Source: JBNKFV01 sp050290265 (GTDB lineage Bacteria; Pseudomonadota; Gammaproteobacteria; Pseudomonadales; Cellvibrionaceae). From it: 64,000 nucleotides of DNA. Of this stretch, positions 8,517 through 17,011 are shown in pieces. The number at the start of each line of letters is the position of its first letter. Within the stretch, counting starts at the first letter, position 1. The translations under genes were made by a program, and so were the position numbers. The stretch is from assembly GCA_050290265.1 (NCBI GenBank), contig JBNKHI010000009.1:18845-82844 (forward strand), read 5' to 3'. Under the pieces are notes generated by a model, which had not been told where the DNA came from, made no database searches, and saw only the letters and a program-made list of their open reading frames with translations.

Positions 8517-9335
8517 TCACCATAGCATTTTGTATTCCAGGCCAACGGCAAGGTTGTTAACGTCGTTTCTGCGGTATTGGTTGATACGATACTCGGCGAC
8601 CAGATAAAGCTGCTCTATTAAACGATAGCCAAACTGTGTTTCCGATACTATCGGGCGCTTTGGCAAATTCCCTGGTAGGGTTTCGTTTATGCCCTGGTCA
8701 ATAAAGCCTGCTAGATAAAGGCGGTCAGAAAGGTAGGGGAAGCTGGCACTGTAGCTGTGTTCTATTTGCCACGCGTGAGCGGGGTCGTCATCTATTTGTA
8801 ACGCGTGGAAGTTGACAGCCCATTTCACATGAATCGTATCGAAAATCGATTTTAGCAGTGGCAGCTGTTGTAAATGGAGGCGTGCCCCAAACCGAAACCG
8901 GTCATTGTCTTCGCCGCTACGCATATTGGCCTGAAAAGTTAACTCCCACGGAGTTTGTGGGTCCGGCCGCCAGCGCAGATTTTGTTCGGTGAAAAAGGTG
9001 GTCGTTTCAGTTGCTGCGTTTGCATCTTCCTGGTTGTAGAAATTAACAAAACCGAAATAGCTAAAGCCACTGGCAAGGCTTGAAGCCGCTGCTAATGTCA
9101 CGGCTGAATCGCTGTCAACGTCACTCAGATAGGGATAAAGGTTAAAACTCAGCATTCCACCTCGGCTATTAGTTTGAGCTTCGGCCAGTGCGGGGGCCGT
9201 CAGTAGTGCGAGTGTGGATATGAGTATCGATAACATCCGGGTTGGTGATAATGTAAAGAATGCCTGGCCTAATGTTTTGGTACGGTAGTTTGCCGTGGTT
9301 AATGGCAACGATATGGGTAGCGAGATATTGCTCAT
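8517..9335 (-). CDS. Outer-membrane beta-barrel protein of unknown function
   Basis: A 272-residue exported protein. A hydrophobic signal segment (MLSILISTLALLTAPALAEAQ) lies at residues 34-54, after an unusually long polar N-terminal region; the internal ATG at 9236 lacks a ribosome site, so 9335 is kept. The mature part alternates polar and aromatic residues in strand-like blocks and ends VGLEYKMLW, a C-terminal aromatic as used by the BAM assembly machinery. I cannot assign a named family. No gene partner is evident; the FUSC gene lies on the other strand beyond about 250 bases. Confidence 0.65.
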   Translation of the reverse strand: MSNISLPISLPLTTANYRTKTLGQAFFTLSPTRMLSILISTLALLTAPALAEAQTNSRGGMLSFNLYPYLSDVDSDSAVTLAAASSLASGFSYFGFVNFYNQEDANAATETTTFFTEQNLRWRPDPQTPWELTFQANMRSGEDNDRFRFGARLHLQQLPLLKSIFDTIHVKWAVNFHALQIDDDPAHAWQIEHSYSASFPYLSDRLYLAGFIDQGINETLPGNLPKRPIVSETQFGYRLIEQLYLVAEYRINQYRRNDVNNLAVGLEYKMLW

Positions 9336-9586
9336 AGATTGAGTTTGGCCCTTAGGGTGGTGCGCCTGAGTATAGAAATCAGGTAGCTTTGTGGCTATGC
9401 TCGCAGCATTTGTCGCGCGCTGACTATTTATTTCAACGTATTACTGTTGAAACTATAGTCGGTTGTTTGTGTTTTGCGAGGAGCTTTCGGCGAGAGTCCG
9501 ATATCACAGTGGTTATCCCGCGCGCTCTTCTGCTGTGCGCATAGAAACAAGGTGGTATTTGTTTTAGACGGGGTTGTTGTTTTTTT

Positions 9587-10663
9587 ATGCGTCTTTTTGA
9601 GATATTTAAACGGTCTATTAGCGATCTCTGTACTATCAATAAAGTGCAGCAGCCATGGCATTTGCCGCTATTGGGTGCGGCTTGCGCTGGGTTGCCGTGC
9701 GCGGTAGGCACCTACTTTAATGATTTCGCCAGTGGACTGTTCGCTTGTTTTGCGGCCCTGGTTGTACTGTATATGCCCACGGCAAATCTGGCGCGAAAAA
9801 TGACAACCTTGGCGGTGTGCTCATTTGGTTTTACTACCTGTTTTGCTCTGGGTTCATTGTCAGCATTTAATCCCTGGTTTTTTATTGTCGTTCTGATGTT
9901 TACCAGCTGGCTTGTGATTGTCGTGTGCCGTTATTACCGGGTTCCGCCGCCTGGAAGTTTTTTCTTTATTATGCTGGTCATTATTTCGGGTGTGCATCCT
10001 TTCTCTATTACTGAAGTTCCACAAAAAGTAGGTCTTATTGCGCTGGGTACAATGAGTACTTGCTTGCTAGCATTTTTATACAGTTTAGGTCCTGGCCGCT
10101 GTATTGGTAATGATATGGGCATGACTATGCCGGAGACGCGGATAAACGCCATCATACTGGAAGGCCTTACCATCGCCTTTTTTATTGCGGGGTCTTTGTT
10201 GGTTGCAGAGTTGTTAGCATTGGACAATCCATACTGGGTTCCTATTTCTTGTGCGGCGATCTTGCAAGGTGCAACGTTTCGTATGATGTGGCACCGCAAT
10301 GTGCATCGTATCTGGGGAACATTGGTGGGCCTGGTGCTGGTTTGGTTCCTGCTGCGTTTGGAGCTGCCTCCTTGGTATATGGTCGTGGTGGTTATCTTGC
10401 TGCAGGCATTGATTGAGTTTTTTATTCCCCGAAATTATGGTCTGGCGGTTATTTTTATTACTTCAATTACGCTGTTGTTTGCCGAAGCACATATTCCGGT
10501 TGGGGTGTCCCTTGATTCCTTGGTTGTTGCGCGTATGACGGACATTTTACTGGGTAGCTTTATTGGCTGTGCTGGCGGTTGGGTGATTCATCAAACCCGA
10601 TTTTTTAATTTTTGCGAACGTAAGCTTGATAAGCTCGGATTGTTTGCCAATTCCGAGCGCTAA
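9587..10663 (+). CDS. FUSC family membrane protein (putative aromatic acid exporter)
   Basis: A 358-residue inner-membrane protein with about ten hydrophobic helices in two groups. An inter-group loop near residues 165-190 carries charged residues, and a second helical group with the motif NPYWVPISCAAILQGATFRMMWHRNVHRIWGT follows. This motif is characteristic of FUSC/YccS-type proteins, which include aromatic carboxylate efflux pumps. A truncated globin gene and a solute-binding-like gene follow within 25 bases and with overlap. The substrate is unknown. Export of aromatic acids would suit the O-demethylation genes nearby, but that is only a guess. Confidence 0.82.
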   Translation: MRLFEIFKRSISDLCTINKVQQPWHLPLLGAACAGLPCAVGTYFNDFASGLFACFAALVVLYMPTANLARKMTTLAVCSFGFTTCFALGSLSAFNPWFFIVVLMFTSWLVIVVCRYYRVPPPGSFFFIMLVIISGVHPFSITEVPQKVGLIALGTMSTCLLAFLYSLGPGRCIGNDMGMTMPETRINAIILEGLTIAFFIAGSLLVAELLALDNPYWVPISCAAILQGATFRMMWHRNVHRIWGTLVGLVLVWFLLRLELPPWYMVVVVILLQALIEFFIPRNYGLAVIFITSITLLFAEAHIPVGVSLDSLVVARMTDILLGSFIGCAGGWVIHQTRFFNFCERKLDKLGLFANSER

Positions 10664-10686
10664 AATCATGTAAGGGACAGGTGTTG

Positions 10687-11163
10687 GTGTCAGTGTGTAA
10701 AAGTACGAAAGAAAATGTAAGGGCTTATGGTGTGGGCGATGCTTCTTATCAGGCTGCCGGTCAGTTTGAAGGATTGGAGCGCTTGGTGGATCGTTTTTAT
10801 GATTACATGGAAACACTGCCTGAAGCGCAGCGGATTCTGCGTATGCACCCAAAAGATCTTCAAGTTTCCCGGCATAAGCTCACCTGCTTTTTAAGTGGCT
10901 GGCTAGGTGGGCCAAAATTGTACAGTCAGCATTATGGAAGTATTGCCATACCGCGGGCGCATCAACATTTACCGGTCGGAGATGCTGAGAGGGATGCTTG
11001 GATGCTCTGCATGCAGAAAGCATTGGCAGAGCAACCTTATGATGAAGCCTTTAAGACGTACCTGCTTGAGCAGTTGGCCGTGCCCGCAGGGCGGGTCCGC
11101 GACATTTGTCGTCACCGGAACCCTACCATTACCCAGCCTGGCGTGACTCCGACAAATGATTAA
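10687..11163 (+). CDS. Group II truncated hemoglobin
   Basis: Small 2-over-2 globin of the trHbO type, about 158 residues. Diagnostic blocks are LVDRFYDYMETLPEA (TyrB10 region), HPKDLQVSRHKLTCFLSGWLGGPKLYSQHYG, and ERDAWMLCMQKAL, which carries the invariant Trp G8. The His in RAHQHLPVG is the likely proximal ligand. Group II globins bind O2 tightly and often serve redox or NO/peroxide chemistry. The start is uncertain: GTG at 10681, 10687 and 10693 are all in frame; 10687 has the best spacing from AAGGGA at 10672-10677. It overlaps the next gene by 8 bases and follows the FUSC gene, so the three form an operon. Confidence 0.88.
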   Translation: MSVCKSTKENVRAYGVGDASYQAAGQFEGLERLVDRFYDYMETLPEAQRILRMHPKDLQVSRHKLTCFLSGWLGGPKLYSQHYGSIAIPRAHQHLPVGDAERDAWMLCMQKALAEQPYDEAFKTYLLEQLAVPAGRVRDICRHRNPTITQPGVTPTND

Positions 11164-11980
11164 GGGTGTTTTTTTGCGCGTCGCCAAAGGGAGTTTAAGT
11201 CTCCGCTTTTGCATTTTGTTGTTATTCGGTGTTGCCAGTACGTCCAGTACCTATTGTGCAGCTGTTACACCTGAGGCCATTGTTCTTGGTTATGTTAATG
11301 ACCCTCGCCCATCGGGGCAAAAGGAAGTCGTTACTGGTTTGGGGGGGCTTGTGCCTCAGATATTTCAAGGCGGTGATTTGGCTTTTGAGTTTCGGGTCGA
11401 ACCAAGTTTTGACCGCTTACGGCATGCTTTGCGCACGGGCGATGTTGATGCCGCTGTGATGTATTACAACCCCAGATTGTTTTCTGGCTTAAGCGCCGAG
11501 GGCTACAGTTTTTATCCACGTTATTTTGGTAAATTTCAGAGTTTTTACTATGCACTTGCAGATGCTGGCATCGATGCGAGTGATGTAAAGAGTATGCTCG
11601 CCCATTACCGTCTGGGGATGTCCAGAATGCCTAAAACAACGGCGCTTGATCTGGTTGGTGTCGAGCCGGATTACTTAATGTTTTATGCACAACATTACAG
11701 TTTGGCCAAGGCGTTGTTTCGTGGGCGTGTGGATGTGATGGTTGCCTACCCGGAAGTTATGAGTCTTTTAAGCGAGGGACTACCCAGAGTGAAGGAGCTC
11801 AAGGCTATTGCGCCGGCGTTTACTCTATATCTTGCGTTAGGGTTGAGTAACAGACTTTCAGATAGCAAACGCACTATCTTGAGCCAGTGGGCCGACAAGC
11901 GTTTCGAAACATTGCCTGATGTAGGTACTATTGAAAATTTGCCGGCAGATCCTCCGTGGTTGCGCTCCGCCGGCTCCTAG
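11156..11980 (+). CDS. Periplasmic solute-binding-like protein (SBP family 3 fold)
   Basis: A 274-residue exported protein. After a signal peptide (FCILLLFGVASTSSTYCAA) comes a bacterial periplasmic-binding fold: IVLGYVNDPRPSG, FDRLRHALRTGDVDAAVMYYNP and ALFRGRVDVMVAYPEV are typical of family 3 ligand-binding lobes. No ABC permease or ATPase lies nearby, so it may be an orphan sensor-type domain rather than a transporter part. It begins inside the 3' end of the globin gene (8-base overlap), indicating translational coupling. The ligand is unknown. Confidence 0.68.
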   Translation: MIKGVFLRVAKGSLSLRFCILLLFGVASTSSTYCAAVTPEAIVLGYVNDPRPSGQKEVVTGLGGLVPQIFQGGDLAFEFRVEPSFDRLRHALRTGDVDAAVMYYNPRLFSGLSAEGYSFYPRYFGKFQSFYYALADAGIDASDVKSMLAHYRLGMSRMPKTTALDLVGVEPDYLMFYAQHYSLAKALFRGRVDVMVAYPEVMSLLSEGLPRVKELKAIAPAFTLYLALGLSNRLSDSKRTILSQWADKRFETLPDVGTIENLPADPPWLRSAGS

Positions 11981-11982
11981 CT

Positions 11983-12693
11983 TTAATTGTTACTGTCTAC
12001 TTGCCGATTCGAGTTGTATTTTGTGAGTCCAAAAAATTCCGCGTAACGCATGCCGACGTAGGCATGCTCGCGCATCAGCATTTCCGCTCGCGCGCCTTCA
12101 CCCATTAACAATGCATCGAGTACCGTTCTGTGTTGCAGGTGGGCAAATCGCAGCTTGGCGTACTCTTTCTCAAGTTGTTCATTGTCGATAATGAGCGAAT
12201 CGTAAGAAGCAAAAGGCAAGTGGTTGTTGCGCGCAATGGCATCAGCAATGGGGGTGCTGTTGCTAGCGTTTATAATCAGTGTGTGAAACTTGGTATTCAG
12301 GGCGCTCCAGCCTGCGACATCCTCTTCGGTGAGGAAGCCTTTGCTAAGTAGGGCTGCCTCGTTATCGATGCAGCCTTTTAATTCGATTTTCAGGCTTTCG
12401 CTCATGCCTTTTTCTGCCAGACGCCTTGCCGCCAAGCCTTCCAGAGCCCCTCTAACTTCGAGGGCACACTGTACGTCGGTGTCGGTAAATTCACGGATCA
12501 GGTAGCCGCGTTTTTCCCCTTTGCGCAATAGCCCTTCTTGTTCTAGGGTTCTAAAGGCGAGCCGAACGGGGGTGCGGGAAACGCCCAGGCTTTCGGCAAC
12601 AGGTATCTCTGCCAACTTTTCGCCGGGCGCAAATTTTCCTTCGAGTATCGCTTTGCGAAGGGTAATTAAGACATTGGCACTGTTGGTGTTCAA
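11983..12693 (-). CDS. GntR family transcriptional regulator, FCD (FadR/VanR) subfamily
   Basis: A 236-residue regulator. An N-terminal winged helix-turn-helix (KLAEIPVAESLGVSRTPVRLAFRTLEQEGLL, about 24-55) is followed by an all-helical FCD ligand-binding domain with metal/ligand His residues in LNTKFHTLIINAS and HLQHRTVLDALL. The start is TTG 12693, with AGAGGA seven bases upstream. Two copies of TGGATCCA lie 22 and 37 bases upstream of its start, two more ahead of the MTHFR genes, and two ahead of ligA. The simplest reading is a self-regulating repressor of the methoxy-aromatic cluster; related VanR regulators respond to vanillate. The effector is inferred. Confidence 0.88.
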   Translation of the reverse strand: MNTNSANVLITLRKAILEGKFAPGEKLAEIPVAESLGVSRTPVRLAFRTLEQEGLLRKGEKRGYLIREFTDTDVQCALEVRGALEGLAARRLAEKGMSESLKIELKGCIDNEAALLSKGFLTEEDVAGWSALNTKFHTLIINASNSTPIADAIARNNHLPFASYDSLIIDNEQLEKEYAKLRFAHLQHRTVLDALLMGEGARAEMLMREHAYVGMRYAEFFGLTKYNSNRQVDSNN

Positions 12694-12933
12694 TTGATGG
12701 TCCTCTTATTCAAATGGATCCAGAATTTATGGATCCATTACTATAGCATTATTGATCATTGGTGTTGACCTAAGGTGAAAAAACGGATAAATTGGATCCA
12801 CAAAGATAAAGAAAGCACCTTTTTAATCGGTTGCCTTGGGTCTTATAGGCGTATTTTAGGTATCTCTCTAATAATTGGATCCATAATCTGCGCTTAACCT
12901 TCTTATTTATTCATAGTCGAGGCGTAATAAAAA
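12694..12933. promoter_or_regulatory. Divergent regulatory region with four TGGATCCA operators
   Basis: This region between the GntR gene and the MTHFR gene carries four perfect copies of the palindrome TGGATCCA: 12715-12722, 12730-12737, 12793-12800 and 12876-12883. The first two lie just inside the likely start of gntR transcription; a -10-like TATAGT is on the minus strand at 12740-12745. The last lies about 50 bases before the first MTHFR gene. The same octamer recurs twice upstream of ligA (18341-18348, 18403-18410) and I found it nowhere else in the window. Short palindromes of this size fit FCD-type GntR dimers. Confidence 0.75.
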
Positions 12934-13398
12934 ATGTTTAAAGTTCGCCGCTGGGCCACTCGTCATGCTGGTGCTTTTGAAGCCTTTTATGCCGGTTTCG
13001 AAAAAGTATTGATTGGGTTGCACCCGCTATTCAACAAAGTGGGTTATGCACGCCTGGACAAGCCGTTTGTTGCCGTTGAAAAAGTGGTGAAAGGGTTTTT
13101 GTTTGACAGTAAGACCTGCGGTTCTTGTACGCTTGGGTCTACCGGCATGACGTGTCCGATGAATTGTCCAAAGAAAATGCGCAATGGGCCTTGTGGTGGT
13201 GTACGTCAAAATGGTCATTGTGAAGTCAATGCTGAAATGCCTTGTGTCTGGCGAGATGCTTATGCGGGTAGCCAGCAGATTGAACAAGGTGTGCGTATAT
13301 TACAAATTCAGCCGCCACTTGATCATCGAAATGAAGGCACATCCTCCTGGTTGCGAGAGGTGCGTGAAAAAATCAGCAAGAAAGGTGATAACGAATAA
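12934..13398 (+). CDS. Methylenetetrahydrofolate reductase C-terminal (zinc/Cys-rich) domain protein
   Basis: A 154-residue stand-alone version of the MTHFR C-terminal domain (PF12225). A cluster of seven cysteines at about residues 62-110 (CGSCTLGSTGMTCPMNCPKK, then GPCGG, HCEV and PCVW) can bind metal or an Fe-S cluster. In acetogens and some alphaproteobacteria this domain accompanies MetF and is thought to serve electron transfer. Its stop overlaps the next gene's ATG by one base (TAATG), so the pair is translationally coupled. It is the first gene of the unit preceded by TGGATCCA operators. It probably helps run the MTHFR reaction in the oxidative direction. Confidence 0.82.
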   Translation: MFKVRRWATRHAGAFEAFYAGFEKVLIGLHPLFNKVGYARLDKPFVAVEKVVKGFLFDSKTCGSCTLGSTGMTCPMNCPKKMRNGPCGGVRQNGHCEVNAEMPCVWRDAYAGSQQIEQGVRILQIQPPLDHRNEGTSSWLREVREKISKKGDNE

Positions 13399-14387
13399 TG
13401 ACTGATGATAAGCGTGATGTACCTGAATATTCGGTGCCATTAGAGGAGGGCTTTAGCTCTCCCGGTCATTTGGAAAGCCTTTTACGCTCTGGCGCTTTTG
13501 CGGTGACCGCTGAACTGGCACCACCAGACTCAGCCGATCCTAACGAAGTTTATGCCCGCGCAGCGGTGTTTGATGGCTACGTAGATGCCATTAACGCAAC
13601 CGACGGTTCTGGTGCAAATTGTCATATGTCCAGCGTTGCGGTTTGCTCGTTGCTGACCCGTAAGGGTTACTCAGCAATTATGCAGGTGTCCTGCCGCGAT
13701 CGGAATCGTATCTCTATTCAGGGCGATGTGCTTGGCGGTGCCGCCATGGGCGTGGCTAATATACTTTGTCTGACCGGAGATGGTGTACAGGCGGGTGACC
13801 ACCCGCAAGCAAAGCCGGTATTTGATCTGGATTCCACGTCATTGTTGTCTATCATTAAGACCATGCGTGATAAATCGCACTTTCAAAGTGGTCGCAAAAT
13901 TGATGGGCCGCCACGTGTGTTTTTGGGTGCCGCAGCTAATCCCTTTGCGCCACCCTTTGATTACCGCCCTTTGCAGTTGGGTAAGAAAATTGCAGCAGGG
14001 GCCCAGTTTATTCAGACGCAATATTGTTACGATATCGAGCGTTTAAAAACCTTTATGGATAAGGTTCGCGACCTTGGGTTGCATGAGAAAGCTTATATTC
14101 TTGTGGGTGTCGGTCCTCTGGCATCTGCGCGTGCTGCGGAATGGATTCGCAGTAATGTGCCTGGCGTGCATATTCCTGATGACGTTATTAAACGTCTTGC
14201 TGGAGCAGAAAAGCAAAAGCAGGAAGGTATTCAGCTCTGTATCGACATGATCCAGCAAATTCGTGAAATTGAAGGTGTGGCTGGTGTTCATGTTATGGCC
14301 TATCGTCAGGAAGAGCAGGTGGCAGAGATCATTGATAAGGCTGGGGTGTTAGGTAGCAGAAAACCTTGGTATCCAGGTCATTCATAA
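13398..14387 (+). CDS. metF: Methylenetetrahydrofolate reductase
   Basis: TIM-barrel flavoenzyme interconverting 5-methyl-THF and 5,10-methylene-THF; 329 residues. Evidence: FAVTAELAPPDSADPNEV (the Glu in the conserved TAE stretch), an NCLTGD-like ILCLTGDGVQAGDH, and AGAQFIQTQYCYDIERL. It differs from housekeeping E. coli MetF in sequence and by its link to a separate Cys-rich partner. In Sphingobium SYK-6, metF is grouped with ligM and regenerates THF by oxidising methyl-THF made during O-demethylation. The same job is inferred here, since purU and the ligM homologue follow on the same strand. Confidence 0.9.
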   Translation: MTDDKRDVPEYSVPLEEGFSSPGHLESLLRSGAFAVTAELAPPDSADPNEVYARAAVFDGYVDAINATDGSGANCHMSSVAVCSLLTRKGYSAIMQVSCRDRNRISIQGDVLGGAAMGVANILCLTGDGVQAGDHPQAKPVFDLDSTSLLSIIKTMRDKSHFQSGRKIDGPPRVFLGAAANPFAPPFDYRPLQLGKKIAAGAQFIQTQYCYDIERLKTFMDKVRDLGLHEKAYILVGVGPLASARAAEWIRSNVPGVHIPDDVIKRLAGAEKQKQEGIQLCIDMIQQIREIEGVAGVHVMAYRQEEQVAEIIDKAGVLGSRKPWYPGHS

Positions 14388-14444
14388 GTATAAAACCGTG
14401 TTTTTTATTAACGTTTTACATTATTCAGCGGGAAAATAATTGCC

Positions 14445-15305
14445 ATGACTAAATCATTTATTATGACGATGGTTTGTGATGACAGTGCCGGTATTGTGGC
14501 GTCTGTTACTACTAAACTTTTTGAAAGTGGTGTCAACATCACCGATGCACAGCAGTTCGATGACCCCTCTACTGGTCGTTTTTTTATGCGCATTGTGTTT
14601 AATGCTGAAGTCGAGGCTTACGAATCTGGCGCTATAGAAGAAGCGATACAAGAGCCTGCTAGCAAATTTGGTATTGAATGGACTCTGCGCCCAGCAGATG
14701 AAAAGAAAAAAGTTGTCATCATGGTATCGCAGTACGATCACTGTCTAGGTGATTTGTTGTATCGCGCGCGTCTTGGTGAGCTGCCTATGGATGTTGTTGC
14801 CATCATCGGTAATCATCCCCAGGATGTATTGAAAATTTCCATGATTGACGATACGCCTTTCCACTACCTGCCAATCACAAAAGAAACCAAAGCTGAGCAG
14901 GAAGCGCAGGTTAAGAAAATTATTACCGATACTGGCGCGGAGCTCGTTGTGCTTGCGCGTTATATGCAGATTTTATCTGACGATATGTGCCAGTTCTTGT
15001 CTGGTCGATGTGTGAACATTCATCACAGTTCTTTGCCGGGTTTTAAAGGTGCTAAACCTTATCACCAGGCTTTTGCGCGCGGCGTAAAACTGATTGGTGC
15101 AACCGCTCACCATGTGACGGCAGATCTCGATGAAGGTCCAATTATCGCGCAAGACATTGAGCACATCACGCATTCAGATATGCCAGAAGACTTAGTGCGT
15201 AAAGGTCGGGACATCGAACGACGCGTGCTGGCTAAAGCAGTAACTTATCTATTACAAGATCGTGTTTTGTTAAACGGCTCAAAAACAGTGGTATTCCACG
15301 ACTAA
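14445..15305 (+). CDS. purU: Formyltetrahydrofolate deformylase
   Basis: Hydrolyses 10-formyl-THF to formate and THF. The 286 residues comprise an N-terminal ACT domain (MTMVCDDSAGIVASVTTKLFESGVNITDAQQF) and a C-terminal formyltransferase-type domain. Active-site elements are NIHHSSLPGFKGAKPYHQAFARGVKLIGATAHHV (Asn/His) and DLDEGPIIAQD (Asp). Its length matches PurU. It sits between metF and the ligM homologue, so it probably drains the one-carbon units released by demethylation as formate. The FolD step between MTHFR and PurU is not encoded in this window. Confidence 0.94.
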   Translation: MTKSFIMTMVCDDSAGIVASVTTKLFESGVNITDAQQFDDPSTGRFFMRIVFNAEVEAYESGAIEEAIQEPASKFGIEWTLRPADEKKKVVIMVSQYDHCLGDLLYRARLGELPMDVVAIIGNHPQDVLKISMIDDTPFHYLPITKETKAEQEAQVKKIITDTGAELVVLARYMQILSDDMCQFLSGRCVNIHHSSLPGFKGAKPYHQAFARGVKLIGATAHHVTADLDEGPIIAQDIEHITHSDMPEDLVRKGRDIERRVLAKAVTYLLQDRVLLNGSKTVVFHD

Positions 15306-15391
15306 ACCTATCTCGTCAATTAAGTAGTTTTGATTGACATAGATAATGATAAATAAAGAAAAACATTATTACCTGGAGGCTTGGAAAAGCT

Positions 15392-16792
15392 ATGGCTACA
15401 AAAAGTTTAGAAGATTTGTTGCAACAAAATAACCCAGTAGAAATGCTGCGTAACTCTCAGGCTGGTGCCTATATTTACCCAGTTGTTCCTTATGAGTTTA
15501 ATAACTGGCGTGATGAGCAGCGTGCATGGCGTGAAACTGCTGTGTTGTTCGATCAGTCGCACCACATGGTAGATTTGTTTGTTGAAGGTCCAGACACGTT
15601 TGAATTTTTGTCTACGCTAACCATCAACAGCTTTAAAGGTTTTACTGTTGGTAAAGCCAAGCAAATGGTTCCATGTAGCTACGACGGTTACGTTATTGGT
15701 GATGGTATTTTGTTCTATTTGGAAGAGAACAAAATGGTTTTCGTTGGTCGTCAGCCTACTGCTAACTGGATTCAATTTCACGCTGAAACTGGCGATTGGA
15801 ATGTTAAAGTTACCTATGACGATCGTTCACCTGGCAAGCCAATGGGTAAGCCTGTTTCACGTATCAACTACCGTTATCAGATCCAGGGTCCAAATGCCTG
15901 GAAAGTCATTGAAAAGTTAAACGGTGGTCCAGTTCAAGATATTAAATTCTTTAACTTTGACACTATTAAAATCAATGGCAAAGATGTGATGGCTCTGCGT
16001 CATGGTATGTCTGGTGCGCCTGGTCTTGAAATTTGGGGCCCTTATGAAGATTACCTGGAAATCCGTCAGGCTATCGTAGAAGCTGGTAAAGAGTTTGGTT
16101 TATTGGAAGTAGGTTCACGTACTTACGCATCTAATACTCTGGAGTCTGGTTGGATTCCTTCTCCGCTGCCTGCAGTTTACACTGGCGAAAAAATGAAGCC
16201 TTACCGTGAATGGTTGGCTGCAACCAGCTACGAAGGTGCTGCTGGTGCGGTAGGTGGTAGCTTTGTTTCTGAAAACATTGAAGACTACTACATGACTCCT
16301 TACGCGTTAGGTTATGGTCCTTTCATTAAGTTCGACCATGACTTCATTGGCCGTGAAGCGCTTGAGAAGATGGACGTTGCATCACAGCGTAAGAAAGTGA
16401 CTTTCGCTTGGAATGGTGAAGATTGTGTTAAAGCTTTTGCTTCTTTGTTCCAGAAAGATGCGCCTATCTACAAGTTCCTGGATATGCCTATCTCTAACTA
16501 CACCTCTGCTGGTCACGACAAAGTGTGTGATCCAAGTGGTAAGGTTGTGGGCCTTTCTATGTTTACTGGTTACAGCTACAACGAGCGCACGTTCTTGTCT
16601 CTCGGTGTTGTAGACGCTGACATTGAAATTGGCGACGAGTTGACTCTGTATTGGGGTGAGCCTGATGGCGGTACTGATAAGCCAACAGTTGAAAACCACC
16701 AGATGTTGGAAGTGCGTGTTATTGTAAGTCCTGTACCTTACTCAGAAACTGCACGTAACACCTATGCTGAAGGTTGGCGTACACAGAAATAA
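15392..16792 (+). CDS. ligM: LigM-type tetrahydrofolate-dependent aromatic O-demethylase
   Basis: A 466-residue enzyme of the GcvT/DmdA aminomethyltransferase fold that moves the methyl group of methoxy-aromatic acids (vanillate, 3-O-methylgallate) to THF. Close agreement with Sphingobium LigM is seen in VEMLRNSQAGAYIYPVV, FDQSHHMVDL, HGMSGAPGLEIWGPYE, NTLESGWIPSPLPA and GGSFVSENIEDYY. Length fits LigM (about 470). The start has GGAGGCTTGG upstream at 15374-15383. Nearly every arginine codon is CGT and T-ending codons dominate, more than in neighbouring genes, suggesting very high expression. DmdA or syringate demethylase (DesA) are alternatives; the motif match favours LigM. Confidence 0.88.
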   Translation: MATKSLEDLLQQNNPVEMLRNSQAGAYIYPVVPYEFNNWRDEQRAWRETAVLFDQSHHMVDLFVEGPDTFEFLSTLTINSFKGFTVGKAKQMVPCSYDGYVIGDGILFYLEENKMVFVGRQPTANWIQFHAETGDWNVKVTYDDRSPGKPMGKPVSRINYRYQIQGPNAWKVIEKLNGGPVQDIKFFNFDTIKINGKDVMALRHGMSGAPGLEIWGPYEDYLEIRQAIVEAGKEFGLLEVGSRTYASNTLESGWIPSPLPAVYTGEKMKPYREWLAATSYEGAAGAVGGSFVSENIEDYYMTPYALGYGPFIKFDHDFIGREALEKMDVASQRKKVTFAWNGEDCVKAFASLFQKDAPIYKFLDMPISNYTSAGHDKVCDPSGKVVGLSMFTGYSYNERTFLSLGVVDADIEIGDELTLYWGEPDGGTDKPTVENHQMLEVRVIVSPVPYSETARNTYAEGWRTQK

Positions 16793-16813
16793 GGCTGTTT
16801 AAGCTTTATTTCC

Positions 16814-16834
16814 ATAGGCACCTTTGGTGCCTAT
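16814..16834 (+). terminator. First hairpin after ligM
   Basis: Perfect 9-base stem ATAGGCACC / GGTGCCTAT with a TTT loop, 22 bases after the ligM stop. No long T run follows at once. Confidence 0.6.
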
Positions 16835-16840
16835 TTCAAG

Positions 16841-16870
16841 AAAAAGGGTTCCTTATTGGAACCCTTTTTT
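16841..16870 (+). terminator. Rho-independent terminator of ligM transcript
   Basis: 12-base stem AAAAAGGGTTCC (16841-16852) with GGAACCCTTTTT (16858-16869), five-base loop, ending in a T run. Strong intrinsic terminator. Confidence 0.9.
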
Positions 16871-16955
16871 GCGTTTTAGACATTATGCATGTGTTAAGTC
16901 ACGTGCTGCTTAAGGCAAGCGGTCAAGAATTAGCAAAGGCATTTTGTTCAGGCAT

Positions 16956-16983
16956 AAAAAAGCCACCGTTAGGTGGCTTTTTT
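16956..16983. terminator. Bidirectional terminator between ligM and ligB
   Basis: Stem AAAAAAGCCACC (16956-16967) and GGTGGCTTTTTT (16972-16983) with a GTTA loop. The A run gives a T tract on the minus strand, so it can also stop the convergent ligAB transcript, which ends at 17012. Confidence 0.88.
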
Positions 16984-17011
16984 AATGGGCTAACTTGTGC
17001 AAGAAGGGTCT

